The notes under the pieces are model-generated. The model saw only the letters and a program-made list of their open reading frames with translations, was not told the origin of the DNA and searched no databases. A DNA stretch of 64,000 nt from Sanghuangporus weigelae (lineage: Eukaryota > Basidiomycota > Agaricomycetes > Hymenochaetales > Hymenochaetaceae): the NCBI GenBank assembly GCA_033182465.1, contig CP137323.1:372001-436000 (forward strand), written 5' to 3'. A program made the position numbers and the translations under genes. Shown here in pieces: positions 23,244 to 36,300 of the stretch; the stretch's first letter is position 1; each line of letters begins with the position of its first letter.

Positions 23244-23468
23244 ATGTATTTGAGGCGTTTGATCGCTTTACTCTCGTTCGCGTTATTCGCAGCCGCAGCT
23301 CCGGCTCCGGCTCCCATTGTACGTAAAGTCGTCATGGTTTTTTGAAGATGGATTCTGACCTACATAAATCAGGCCGAAACTGAAGTGAAGCGCTCTGCTG
23401 GGGGCATCCAGCAAGCGGATTGGAAGCGCGGTGGTGGTCAGGATTGGAAGCGTGGTGCCGAATGGTAA
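23244..23468 (+). CDS. Small secreted Kex2-processed peptide precursor (56 residues)
   Basis: A two-exon gene. Exon 1 (23244-23318) encodes a signal peptide, MYLRRLIALLSFALFAAAAP, followed by APAPI. A 54-nt GT...AG intron (23319-23372, with a CTGAC branch-like site and an in-frame stop) joins in phase 0 to exon 2 (23373-23468). The mature part reads AETEV-KR-SAGGIQQADW-KR-GGGQDW-KR-GAEW-stop: three dibasic Kex2 sites release peptides that all end in Asp/Glu-Trp, and the last needs no cleavage. The Ala-Pro run before the first KR resembles dipeptidyl-aminopeptidase trimming signals of pheromone precursors. This matches the organisation of fungal Kex2-processed repeat proteins (alpha-factor-like and dikaritin precursors), but I do not recognise the peptide family. 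Basidiomycete mating pheromones are CaaX-type and this has no CaaX end. Role unknown. Confidence 0.75.
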
Positions 23469-26400
23469 CGCATGAACGCTGCGTAAGCGCCTCCTTTTTC
23501 CTTGCGCCAAAATCGCATCTTTATATTTGTAGATAGCCGCTTTTTTTTCGAAACCTGGTAACATGTGGCGGGAAGCGAGGGAAGATGAATTGAAGAGGTG
23601 AAAGGCTTATTGAATAGAATAAGTGAACGACGGTGGATCCGGGTTCCTGGCCCGAAGAGTAGTGCAGTTCGCGTTGCCCCCGGATGCTTCTAGCAGCACT
23701 TGGAATGCTTAATTGTGGTGTTGAAAAACGAGTTCAACCCAGGATGGTGAAGCACGGTGTATGTATCATGTTAATTTTTGCGAGCTCAAAGGGATCCCGA
23801 ATTTGTCGGTGTCTGCCTACATTGCGTCGCATGTAACTGCGTCTGAGTGCGACTGCGCATTTTCGCAACGGAGTTTGAGCACAGTACCGCAGCCCCTTGC
23901 TGAACGAAATGTCCCAGGCAATGCACGACGGTTCCGGAGTCATCGGCCTTTATCGAACATGAGCATCATGGGAAGTCGGATGATGACCCTGCATGTATCG
24001 TGACGACAAGTAAGGAATGTCGTAGTCAAACTCGGAGTAAAGGATAAACTGAGGTCCTGCAGTGCCTAAGAGTGCCTAGCGAAAACTTCATGACTTGCAT
24101 CAGGGCAGACTTTTTGCTCCGTCCGTATAATACGACCTCACGAAAGTCCACGGATCTAGGAAATTGAATCGGTTGAATTTTCGCTCGTTCATGTTTACCA
24201 CTTAAAATGAGCCAAGATCTGTGAGCAAGCACAGACACCGGAGACGTTGAAGAAGAAAGGCAGATTGATTACAAGAGTGGCTTGACGTCATATTTTTGAT
24301 TCGGAGTTTGTATTTCCGTTTCACACGATGATCGACGGATCCTACACTTTCTTCTAACCCTTCGGTTTACCTTGTTCGGTACTTCAAACGAGCCTATTTC
24401 CTGGCCATACTCATTCCGAACGTTTTATAGCGAGAATAACATGCGATTTAATCTTTCTGGAGCGTATTGATGAGCATGAACAGCGATTACCGGTTACGAA
24501 TGCAACAATCTGTCAACTTTGTATCCTCCAACTGCGATCCGACTCGGGTTTATTCTTTCTAGGTACGTACAATGCTGCGCGATGGCCATTGCAAGAAACA
24601 CACACATATATTTCCAATCAAATAGCAGTGGTACAGACGTTGTTTATTTTCACATTGTCATGGTGGCAGATTACTTCTACAGTTACCCTCAGGAACGATA
24701 TTTGCACACTTTTGCAGTGCTCAGGGTTGCATTCAGATCAATCCCGGACAATCACACAAGCCTTGAGCCTCCACAGACTCGATATCCTTGTACACCGCTC
24801 TTCAGGATGCTGCGATGCTCTGTTCGACCTCATTTCCTTGTCATGGCGGTACATTTCTTATAACAACAAGACCGCCAAGTTGGCAATGAATCACTGTCCT
24901 CAAGGATATTAATCATCGGATATGCAGTATGTTTCCGTGAGAATATCTCTCTTATGCTATCTCCGGCCTTGAAAACCTTTTCGTTTTATGCCGAGGAGCT
25001 CTTGTTACTGGTCGCATAGCTGGCCGACAGGACCTGTTTTCTCCTAGGTTGAGATTATTTGGCTTACATTGAGTTCGGCAAGTGAGTCCGGCTCGTTGTT
25101 TGTAGGAAGCTTGTTCAATCAACCACAAGGTCGCTCAGTTTCTGCTGCATTGACGAGCCACGCATTTCTTCCTGCAACGCGAGTGTCAGAAGCAGTATAT
25201 ACTGTTGCTAGAGTATCAGTGCCACGACTATGTGAACGGACGTCTCCCTAGGACCGGAAGCTCGAGCTGAGACATGCGATTCGAAGCTTATACTCACAGC
25301 TCGCTTGCTGCCTTGGTCATCGGTCAGTGAAAGCCAGACTGCAGGTGATTTGCCCTACATCGGGATGCTGTGTCTGCGAACAACACTAGATACACAGGGC
25401 TCTTCGAGAACAGGAAAGTTCTTGAGTCTATGGAAAGACTTTTCCCATTCTGGTCGCCCTGTGAACACGTTTCGTGTTCATCAGTATGATGATCTGCGGG
25501 AGTCGACCAAAGCTTCGTGCGTCTATACAAAGTTGCCGGCTTTCAGTCTGCTACTGACTGGTAAATAATTGCGGGCTTCTCACGGCACGGCATTCCATCT
25601 TTGGGCCAACGGGCCGTGTGCTTACATTGACAATCTCTGACGCAGGCCGCTCGGTGGATCAAGGAGATAACCTATCAAGCAGGCAGCGAAGCAGGCAGCG
25701 CTACCGCAACAAGGTTTTGCAGACGTCCTGTACTCCAGCAACCCTGTCGTAACTGAGAGACTTCGTCACATGCACGAGCGGCGATTAGGGAGCGCGGGAT
25801 ACATAAGAACATCCCATTGTGCTCACGATGTGACTTCCCCCCGTATATGCATTAGTCAATATCGGACATCTCATCTTACTCAAGTTCATCATGCATCTTT
25901 GCTTAATAGGTTGCCAACGGGCAATGGATTCGATTTTTCCAATCCGGCGAAAAAAGATCATCATTCTGCTCCCAACATCTTTCTACAAGGCCCGAAGATA
26001 AGGTCCAGACATTGAGACAATGGTCGTATCCACCGTATCCATCACCAGAGCTCCCTGCCCATCCGTTTGCTCGCCGGCGCGCCTTTGACATCTGATTCAA
26101 ATTGGTCGATGTTGATTCACCAAAACTTTCTATTACATAGTGTGGTGTAGAGCATGTCAAAGCCTTCCTAAACTCTCATGATAGCACTAGTGGTGTTCCA
26201 TCTTGTGCTGGAATGTTCTCCCCTTCTGAGTTAATTTGCACTTGAGTGTTTTGTTTGATCTGTGATTTTGATCTCCAGCACGGAATGCGTTGCAAATATA
26301 TCATGTGCATACGCCGAATCAGTCGTTCATGGTCGCTGACTCTTCTGAATCTCCCATCAAAGTCCATGCAGGTTCGTGCAGATACCATATCTGCTGCCGG

Positions 26401-27316
26401 CTTTTCTCTTTCGTGGTTCATCAGCGGCCCGGATGCGCCCCTTATCGCCTACAGTTTGTGCGGGAAAATGCCGTAAAATGTGACTGTTGTTTCAAGCTCC
26501 GAAAGATCACATTAATCTCCATTGCTCCTTACGTGGAGTGTCCAGGTGTTTTGATATGTACTGAGCGCTTTTGCTGATTGAACATCTCTTCTCCTGTCTT
26601 TTGCTTGACAACTACGATCGAACGATGATAATGGATACTCTACCCGCATTATTTGCTCGGGTTTTCCGGAGGACGACCCTGCTTCAGGATGTTCTTTGGA
26701 AAAACCATTGACAATAGAGATCTGGTGGAGCAGAGTAGATCGAAGCGTGTGCGTGTGCAGTGATTCCAATGAATGAAGAATGAATAACTTTGTTACGATT
26801 GTATATAATGAATACATAAAAAGAGCGTACGCTAAAGTTATATGCAGAGCAATAATCTGAACAGATCAGGTAACTGGTCATGGGTGTCCTTATGTCTTTG
26901 CTAAAGGGAATGAGGGTGGAGATGAGGATTAAGTGAATTAGTGCGTGATTAAGCAGTGGAGGGAATAGAATAGAGTATTCGAGAAATGCTAACGAACGAA
27001 TGGCGAATGGGTCATGAGAGTGATGTAGACTATGCACAGATTAACAAATAATTATACTTAAATTTTGGATACCGGATGAAGCGAGGAGAGATAGAGCAAG
27101 GAGAGAAGTCGTGAATAACAACAATGAATGTGAGAGGAGACTAGTGGTGTGTGTGAAAAGCAATGATACAGAAATATTGCACTTTACTAGATCGTTCGAC
27201 GCGATATGGACGATCCCAACCGCAGGTATAGGCATAATTTAATGGCATGGCGTTCATGACGTTGCATTGACGGCGAATGTACTCTGCCGCGCAATGCACG
27301 GGTAACCGGGTTTTGC
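23469..27316. other. Gene-poor region, 3.8 kb
   Basis: I could not support any gene here. Several frames of 70-115 codons occur on both strands (for example 24519-24863, 24589-24912, 25305-25568, 26246-26577), but they overlap each other, lack recognisable domains and show no clear splice continuity. I also saw no transposase, reverse transcriptase, long terminal repeat or obvious terminal inverted repeats. The last part is the 3' flank of the Zn2Cys6 gene. Confidence 0.4.
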
Positions 27317-29425
27317 TCAGCAAGCCCACGCCGGCGATTGCGTCCGCGAGTGTAGGGAAGGGGAATCCGTCATTTGTTGGAAATAGCCACCCAACCCCGC
27401 CCCAAGGACCGCCTGAGGCTGCGGCTGCGCTAGCGGCGACTGTCCGAGCAAAGGTGAGGAGCGCCAACGGTCCATTCCAACCGTACCGGAGCCGTCTAGT
27501 GAAATTACACCATGTCTCATGTAGGGAGAAGGTACTGCCGATGGAACGGAATTCGCAGTCGAGGGCCGGGAAATGCATGCGCTTGTGTAACCGCTCATCG
27601 CGTTAGTTCCATCGAGGGCCATGTCGCCGGACGTCCGGCCGAGCTGGAATGAGAACGGAGACAATCCGAGAGGGGGATAGTCACTTGTCCCTGATCCGCT
27701 GCTGGAACTAGTGGGGCGATGCATAAATTGATGCCCATTGATTGATGCGCCCGATGCCGCGCCGACATATGATCCGGCTGTGGACGGTCGCGAACTAGCA
27801 GATGCGCGTTGGAGGGAATGGGAAAGCGAAAGCGAGCTGGCGGCAGTTGAAGGCCGCGATGATGCGCTGCCCGTACTGATATTGGGGATAATTGCCATAT
27901 TTCCAGGCGACGACAATCCTAGAAAGCCAGATGAGGGGAGCGGCGTCTGCTGCGACACTTGAGTACGGGCGTGCGGGTAAAGAAAGTCGCTCGGCGTCGA
28001 CGGCCGGGTGCTCGCTCCGAACTGGTCTAACGATAATCCGAGAGCGTCATTTCCAGGGCTGACACCGTGATTATGACTGTGCGGATTGTATTGATGTTCC
28101 TGGTGTGAAATGTGGTGTGTATACTGTTGCCCATCGGTGATGTCTGCCAGACTGTTTCAAAATTTAGAAATTGCAAATTAGACCCAGTTGTCAGAAGTCA
28201 ATTCGACAGATAATCAAATGAAATAAGGTACTCACCTGTGACGACGGGGCTCGTTGGCTGATGGTACGAAAGGAGGCATGAGATGCGGCTCGCTATTTGC
28301 AAGAAAGGTAAATCAAGATCAGTCTCTAGAAGATGACGGCGCGAAGAAACGGGAGTAGCGTCGTCAAGCAAGGTGCACGTACCTGTGTCGACGGTCGGAG
28401 TTGAAGCTATTTCCTACATGCAACAGGTTTGGGTCTGCAAATGCCAACGAAGATGCACCGGATGCGCCCTCTTGCTCTATTTCGGGGGAAGGCGCCTCTG
28501 ACTGGAACGACGGTTGGGGTGTTCCGTCAATATTGCCTGAGTCCGTAGGCGATACTGATGACGTTCCTGCTTCACTCGGCGCTGCGGAATCAGCTTGATC
28601 GGCAGGAGAGCGACCCTTGCGAGCGGTTGCCTTCTTCTTGGGCGGCGGGATTTCAGGCCAAGTGCACTGCTTGGGTCGATTGCGAATATGCATATTTGTG
28701 CCCGAAAATTCGAGATTACGACGCATGAAAAAATTAATTAGAAGTCAGCGCATGCCGAGAGCAATAGAAACGAATCGATGCTAAGCTCTGCGCGAAGCAC
28801 ACGAAGAAAAAGCAGGCGAATGAAGTGGATGCCGGATGGGCAAATATAAAACAAAGGACTTACGCTGAGTTGCGAGTTGCTGCAGCGCTGACAAGTTGGC
28901 TTTGTTTCATCGCACTGTAACAAACACATGAGATCACTGATTTCTAGACGATAAAACCGGACAAAGCCAGGTCATGGATGGGGCCGACAAATTCAAGCGG
29001 CGCAAGAAGCCACGACTCAAACCACAGCGATCAGGGCTCAGTCACGAACCTTCACTTTCTTTTTCCTGCAAGTCAAACAACCCGTCTTACTGCGCGTGTA
29101 TTTTGGGCGTCTGCGTTCTGTTCTGAGTGTGCGTTCTGGATATGACGAAGGACCGTATTGCGCATAAGGAGTCGAATAATATTGAGGTAAATAGTGTAGT
29201 TGTTGGCCCGCAGTATACATGATCGGACTGAGAAAAGGCAACGATTGAAAAAATATGTCAGTAAAAGGCATGAAATTGCTTGCAAAAAGTGGCCCAAACT
29301 GAACGACAAGACAGAATGAGCAGGAATACGACAGATGAAAAGACGTACTGAGGCAAGGCCTGTGCCATTGTATTCGCGTTGGGAAGGGGGAAAGAGTTTG
29401 ACTGGAGGGGGACGAAAGAGCTCAT
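27317..29425 (-). CDS. Zn2Cys6 fungal transcription factor
   Basis: DNA-binding regulator of the Gal4-type zinc-cluster class. The ATG at 29425 (MSSFVPLQSNSFPLPNANTM) is preferred; an in-frame ATG at 29530 would add 35 residues. After an intron, a Tyr/Gln-rich stretch (MYTAGQQLHYLPQYYS) leads into a basic YTRSKTGCLTCRKKKVK, which continues across an intron as CDETKPTCQRC and across another as CTWPE, completing the six cysteines CX2CX6CX5CX2CXnC. A basic linker (PPPKKKATARKGR) follows, then a long Ser/Pro-rich low-complexity tail with repeated SSRPSTA motifs, ending HSRTQSPAWAC. No fungal_trans middle domain is visible, so it is one of the shorter zinc-cluster proteins (about 550 residues). 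About 4 kb from the Kex2-type gene; a regulatory link is unproven. Confidence 0.85.
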
Positions 29426-29530
29426 TGAAGAAAGATGTAAAGTAGGTCTTATATCTGCGTTGGAAAGCGCTGGATCTCTTGAAGCCTGAATGGAGGGTTC
29501 TTGCCGTGGCACTGACCGGATCAGAAGCAT

Positions 29531-30712
29531 AGCGTAGGGTTAACTAGATCTCGATGGGAGATAAATGCATATGTTGAAACAAATCCATCAATTGAAAGCA
29601 ACCCAAGATTCTATAACTGGCAATCCCCGTTTCTAGCTTAATCCATCAGCTTGACGACCATACCTGGCAGCCGTCCGCCCTCCCGGACCTTGAGCTTGGT
29701 GGTCCCAGTTTTGTCCTTCTCCCGTTCACGGACAGAGAGTAAATACGCGTTCCAATGTTTTTCTATTTCGTTGTAAAGTGCGCACAATCAGAGCTGTCGC
29801 TGTCAACACGTTAGGAACGACAACAAGACTCAGGTCCCTCGCGATCATTTATACCCCATTTTTTGACGTAACCACCAAGGGGTAAACATTCCACCAATGA
29901 TGCTGGAAAAAAAAGCACGAGATGTGCACCTGTATTCTAGCTCCTTTTCTATTTAGTATTTTACCACGATCCGCCGCGACCCTAGTGATTGGATGTGATT
30001 CTCTTGATAGACCTGATTGAATGTGAGGATAAACAAGGGTACCACAATGAATAGCCGCTTCGGGGAAGGCCTCTACCTTGAACAAGCTCAGTATTGTTCC
30101 TCTTTCATCGCGAAATGACTGAGCTTGACCGCTCGCGACAAAAGAAAATCGTGAGAAAGAAGAATGAATATGGATGAGCCTAATGTTTCACCAACGATTT
30201 AGAAAGATTCCGATCGGTCGCCTTACTTAATTTACACACTCTTCTTTCTGTACACCGCCGATGTGGGGATGGAAATTCCATTTTGGTTTCCAGAAGGAAC
30301 GGAACTGAGAAAGCCGTGACTGTGGTATTTCTTGATATTATGTTTCTCACTCTGCTCCTCGGGACTCCTTCTCGTTTTACGAGACTCCCAGCAGGAACGA
30401 GTTTTTGATGATCACTGTATTGTTGCGTTACTTGGATCCTCGGCGCTTCTACGTACGGTGAGAGTTTTGGTGCCACTTCAGACCTAGCTAGAGCCCCTTA
30501 GCTTCGAATTTGAAGGGTTGGATAGAAGAGTTGATCCCTGTGAGAGACCAGAACTAGAACAAAAGTCCTTCCCACGGTACTTGGCTGAAGGCCTATATTC
30601 CTGTTATCTCCTGCCTTGTAGGTATTTCAGAAGAATTTATCTCGGATATATTTGTCTTCTTCCGAGCTTGTCAGAGCGTCTCAAATAAAGTCCGCTGTCT
30701 TCAGCCATCAAC
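29531..30712. other. Intergenic region upstream of the Zn2Cys6 gene
   Basis: No gene recognised. The part near 29531 is the promoter side of the transcription factor. A minus-strand frame at 30180-30476 (98 codons) has an ATG but no similarity or splice context I can use. The last 60 bases are a C/T-rich leader before the small frame at 30713. Confidence 0.45.
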
Positions 30713-30979
30713 ATGTACGCCACCGCACGCGAGAGCTCCTGCGAGCTTAATGTAGTACAGCTTCCGCGATCTCCGCACTTTTCACGAAAAACGACCAGTT
30801 TCAAGTCGGGGATTCAAAACAGTCTCAAACGCCACCACGACAGCGCCGCGCCGTCAATACCTCTCGAGCACGCGAGCATTCCTGGTACAGACGACAGGCA
30901 CGCATCATTGATCCGCACATACCACGGCATACTACCTCATGCCCGTCCTCGTCGGACTGCTTACTTACCTACACAATAA
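30713..30979 (+). CDS. Possible small hypothetical protein (88 residues)
   Basis: A single uninterrupted frame from an ATG in good context (CAGCCATCAACATG after a C/T-rich leader) to a TAA stop. Codon third positions are mostly G or C, unlike the surrounding AT-rich intergenic sequence, which favours a real gene. The protein is polar and Arg/His-rich (MYATARESSCELNVVQ at the start, LPHARPRRTAYLPTQ at the end), with no signal peptide, membrane segment or known motif. I do not recognise it; no function is proposed. Confidence 0.4.
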   Translation: MYATARESSCELNVVQLPRSPHFSRKTTSFKSGIQNSLKRHHDSAAPSIPLEHASIPGTDDRHASLIRTYHGILPHARPRRTAYLPTQ

Positions 30980-33311
30980 TGAACAGAATTGCGATGTCAA
31001 AGGCAAACGACAAAAGGCTGCGTAGGTTTTTAGACGCAAGCGAGGGTCTGAGCGTACTTTGTCAGACGCTGCCCGGAAGCCAGAGCCGATTACTCGACCT
31101 GAAAATGCCAAGTAAGATTAAATGAGCACTTAGAGCGGAATGAGTTTGACGACTTGTTTGTCAAAATGGACCGAGACGTACCGAATAGCGTAAGCAGTGC
31201 GCAATTGCGGTCCGACACCAAGTATAGCGCAGAACCACAATTAGCCTTTCCTCACGGTTGAGATCACCTCCCCGCCGAAGAGGCGCGCGATCGGAGACTG
31301 TGCTTACGCTGAGAAGAGGTCAGGCTCGCCGAGACCGCAGTTTTGAGTACTTTATCAGTGGAGCTGCGATTAGGCCTGCCTTGAAGCGAGTAAATTTGGT
31401 GTTTGGCTGCACTCTTTGTATATTGACCTTGTTCACTTGCACCATGCAATGCTCGTGGATGGTAATCCATTGTAGTAAGGAATACGGTTCTCGACCAGTC
31501 GACAGACAAGAAAGAGAAACTCGGTTCGGAATTAATCTCGTGGATAATTCAATCCAGTTGCCTAGAAAGCGGTCCAGCGGCGAGATGACCAAAGATGAAG
31601 AGAATCCAGATTCTTCGGGACCACCTCAAGTAGAGCGAAGCACCTGATTAGGTGAATAACTGGAAGTGAAATACAACCAAGTAAAGGATGGACGATGAAA
31701 ACTCAAACAAGGAAACCTATGGGGCACAATCAATGATTTATCAGTCTATTTCTTGCGACATATTTCAGGAATAATCTCTCGAAACCGACTTGAGCGTTGA
31801 TTCCAACTGATTGTCAACAAGCGCTCTCTGATTGACATTCAGATCATTGGCACGATTGCAAAGGAAGATAGAATTTCGTTCTATCCAACTAGCTTTCAAT
31901 CCTGAATGTCAGAAGTATGATACACATCGCTGCCGGCGGCTGTTTGGCGGAGAAGCAGTTCTAGGCATTGCATACTGCAGAAATGCAGTGCAGAGTTTAC
32001 GATAAATAAAGCAGATCAAGATGCGCACCGTCGAATTCTCCATAGCATTTGACGGAGAAGCTGGCCCGGATGCACAGGAAGCAGGCCCCATCGTTGGTCG
32101 ATCACATCGGCCATCCAAACGGTCGTAGCATCGCAGTCTTTAATAACCGCGATGTGTCTTCTTGATTTATGATCACGGTAATGGATGTCACCGTCTCATT
32201 ATCAAGTTGGTCGCGGCGCCAGAGTTGGAACCTCATACTATTACGAAGCCATCCTGCAACCTGTCTAGCTGCCGAACCAGTTCTCGGAGCCAATACCCAA
32301 AATGAAATGCTTGCTTAGCGTAACGACGAGTCTCGATGAGATAAACGAAGAAACTAGGAAACTGAATACACCGAGCTCACTGCATCATGAATTTGATTTC
32401 AGCGAGCTGAGAAGATATCTATGGTAAGCCTCACCGAAAACAACTGCGTAATAGATACCAGCAACAGCGCAAGGGATGACGCCAATTATTTGATGAAAAG
32501 GCTCCGAGAAATGTGATAGAGCAGATAGAGCACAGTTGCGAATCGCTTGAGCCACAGACTGGGTTGGCAAGAAACTGAGGTGTTGTATAGCCACCGCGAC
32601 TTCCATAGTCATGATGCCATCGCCGCGGCCCTGTGTGATACAGGCATGTTGCTGTTGGACGAGGGACGTTGCTCTAGATACATAGAGATCATCACAGCAT
32701 CAAGACATCGATATCAATAACGTACACTAATACCTGAGCAGTGCCACGCAGTAAACCTTGAGATGCAGTAGCTTTGATATATCTTCAGCTAGGTGGAGAA
32801 GGCCCGAATCGGGGCGTTTCGCCATTATGGCCAATACACTCAGATGATGACTTGCACATACCAAACAGTAAGTTTTCTGGCACACATCAGTGCTACTGAT
32901 GCGACGGGCCAGCCCGAGGAGAAAATGCGTGGTTTATCGACCAGGGACGATCAGTGGCAATTACAGGCGCAGATTCCGGTCCGATTCAGTCGTAAGTCTA
33001 AGGACTGAGGGTGTGATGAGGTGTGATGGTGGTACGGAGTGAAGCTGTGCGCGAATGATCATGTCTGGCTGCACATCACAAATTAAGCTTGGAAATGCCT
33101 TATAAGGAAAACCGAGCATAGCCACACTAACGAAGAGATGGAGAAACAATACAGTAATCAAAATAGAGCTACATGTACAACCTTGTCGTAGCAGAAGTTC
33201 ACAGTGCGAGTGCGAGTACAAGGAAAAGAGATGTCAGAGAACAGCTATCAAAACGGGTATGAAAATCGTGAGCGTCATGACCAATAGTACACAGAATTAT
33301 ATCAAATGTCC
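30980..33311. other. Intergenic region, 2.3 kb, no supported gene
   Basis: Several short frames occur. The best is on the minus strand at about 32385-32612 (MTMEVAVAIQHLSFLPTQSV), followed by a possible donor at GTGAGGC and by open frames at 32102-32330. I could not find a consistent splice model or a known domain, so no gene is called. The plus-strand frame 31258-31647 starts at TTG and is not supported. Confidence 0.4.
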
Positions 33312-36300
33312 TCAGGATCCAAACTTTCTAGGAGAACCTGCAGGCGACTGCAAAGCCGATGAAGGCCGTTCCAAACGAGCTCTGAGTCGCTCTACTTCGC
33401 GTTCCAAACTGAGGGATACAATCGGTCAGATCGTATCATCGGCAGAGTACAAGCATAGCCTACCTGAGTACTCTCTGTTTGTATTCCCCAGCCTCTCGCT
33501 CTGCCTTGCGCTTCGCTATTTTCAAATTCCCCTCCTTCGTTGACTAAAGACTCTGATTAAGAACGGCAAACGTCAGGAGGGCAGTCTCAACATACAAGAG
33601 TAGCCATCTCCTCTCTCATGGCGACAATTTTTACTTCGTATGCCTTCACTTCCTCTTCGAGACGTGATCGCAATCGCTCGCTGTCTGCCGGCGCGTTGCT
33701 AGCCCGGGATACAGACCTCTCTCCTGTCCGAGTCTGCCGGAGCGTCTCTCCCTTCAATCTTGATGCATTCGCGTAAGCTTTTGTCTCCAAATCCACGATT
33801 CGAACATTTAGTTCCTTGACCTGCTTCTCCAAATTGGCCTGATGACGGTAGTTGAATGAATTAATAATGTAAACCAAGAGAGTGGACATGAACGACTTAC
33901 ATTCTTGCGATCAAGTTCCGAGTTTTCCACTCTGATTTCTCCAAGCTCAATCTGACATTCCTGAGCGTGAACCTCCGCTTTCTTCATACGCTCCTCCGCC
34001 ATCATCACGCGGTCCTGGTGCTCCTCCAGCGCTCGTTCCAAGTCCTGTTTCTTCAAGTGAAGATCTTGAAGTTTAGATTCAGTTGACATTTTATCCGGAT
34101 CAATATGATCCAACTTTATCCCATCAAGCTGTGCCTGAAGCGCTCGCCTGGCCTTCTGCAGCATGACCCTCTCTGCCTCGGCATCTTCAAGGACGGCGCG
34201 GAGTTCTCGAACCTGAGAATGTAAGGCAACAATCTGTGACTGCTGTTCAGAGCGAGCCGCGGTGGAGGATTCGTAAGCGTTCGTGAGGTCAGTAATCTTT
34301 GTCTCAAGTCGCTCCTTCTCCTTCTTCCACGCTCCTCCACTATAAACCTCGTCGTCGTATTGGAGCTGAAGCTCATCATAATCGCTGCGCAACTTGCGAT
34401 TCTCTTCGCGTAACCTGCTCATGCTGTCACGCTGAGATTGGAGTTCTTTGAAGATAGGTTAGCAATAGTACCAAATCAGTTATCCACTGCCGCGTACCGT
34501 CGCTCAACTCTGCGAGTTTGGCTAATGCATCGAAGCGCAATCAGTTTCAGATTAACCGACAAACTGAGGAGGACACTCACTTTGATAAGTTATCTGCGTC
34601 TGACTCATCGCGAAATCGCGCTCGGCTAGGTCAGCCACATGCCGGTCACGCTCCTCTTGGAGCTCTTCCTCAAGCCGCTGCCGGACCAGTTCCAGATCCG
34701 AGGACTGACGGTCTCCATGCTCAAGCTGGGTGGAAAGGTTACGCAGGTTCTGCTCTGCCTTCGCAGCGCGTTCCTCTGCTGCCTTGCGTTCCTTGAGAGC
34801 TTGCGAATGAGCTTTCTCCAGATCCTCAAGAGCCTTCCGAGCTACAAATTTGTAAGACAAGTTGCATTACCATCGCAGAGAAGGAATTACCAAAGGCTTC
34901 GCCATTGGCCGCTTTCGCTCTTTCTATCTCATTCTGCTCCAGACGCGTCAGATAGTTTTCTGCCTTCGCACGGTATGCCTTTACGGCTTCGGCTAACTCG
35001 GAATGCTTGACGGACGCCGCAGCAGAGGAGACCTTCAGATCTTGCAGTTCATTCTGAAGCTTGCGTTTCGCGCCTGCACTGAAGATGAGTACCACGAAGG
35101 CAATCATCCATGCGCAACTCACTGCTCTCTTCACTCTTCGCCAATTTCTCGCGTTCAACTCTCTCCTGGAGATTTGCCAGATCGCCCTGTAGCTTCATCT
35201 TTACTTGAGTGAATTCGGCATTTTGATGTCGTTGGGCCTCCAATTCCGTTTGAGCATTGCGTTGCTGGACGAGCTAAAGAGGACAGAAATGAGAATCGAT
35301 GCATCAGAGACCGATTCCGTGACTCACCAGAGCGCGACGAGATTCTTCCAGACGATTGTAGTTCTCTCGTTCCTCAGAAATAGTGTCTTGGAACTTGTCC
35401 CACATACTCTGTAGTCCATCTAGATGATCGGCCTCACTCGCGCGGCGGGCTTGCGCCTCCTCGCTAAGCAGTTCGTTAAGTCTAGCATTCTCTTTTGCCA
35501 TGCGCGCTTTGTATGCTCGAAGAGATTGCTTCGACCCATCAAGTGCTTCAAGCTCAGCGGCCATGTCTCTCAGCGACGCCTCCAGATGACGTCGAACTCT
35601 CTCACCGGCAGCCATCTGAAGCTCTAGGGCTTGTACCTGCTGCTTCAGGCGATCAACCTGACGATCAGGTGTCTTCGGGGCTTCAGGAAGATCCTTTGCA
35701 GTACGAAAGACACCATTTGCCGGCCTGTTTGTTGATTTCGACGGCGTGGCGGGAGTGGAGCGTTGAGCCGAGTTACCTAGATCACGGAACATGTGCGACC
35801 GGTTGCTCATTTCTTTGTAGAGATCTTTTTCTGTTTGCTGTAGTTCCTGCAGGAGCCGAGAACGAAAAGAGTCGTCTTGAGGACCGCTCTGAAGGATTAA
35901 TTTACGAATCTCTGCGTGCTGACGTTCCACAAGATCCTTCACGCGATTCGCGATCGATTGAGCAGCCTCTGATTCCTCGAGCTCATTCTGCAGCTGAGCA
36001 ATCTTTGATTCGTATTCGCGTCGGACCTTAGCTAACGAATTGGGCGTTGTTGTCTCGTCAGCAAGAGTTGACAGCTCCGACTCTAGTGTACTCTTTGACT
36101 TCTGCACTACCGTCAGTTGCTGCTCGAGGAAAGTTACTTGATCTTTCGCGCTCTGCAGGTCATTCTGAGCGCGACGAGCTTGAATCTCGGCAGCTTCTTT
36201 GGCACGCTTCGCGTCCAGAGCCTCGGCGATTGCCCGATTAGCCTTCTCTTCATTGGCTCGTGAGTCCTTGTCTTTAGTACGGGATGCCTGTTCGGCGGCT

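Noticed and set aside
23283-23564. Minus-strand 93-codon frame across the Kex2-type peptide gene
   Set aside because: It is the antisense of the spliced signal-peptide/KR-peptide gene, has no signal or domain, and its composition follows from the repeats on the other strand.
23469-27316. Possible transposon remains in the gene-poor region
   Set aside because: No terminal repeats, transposase or reverse transcriptase motifs were seen; the overlapping short frames look like chance.
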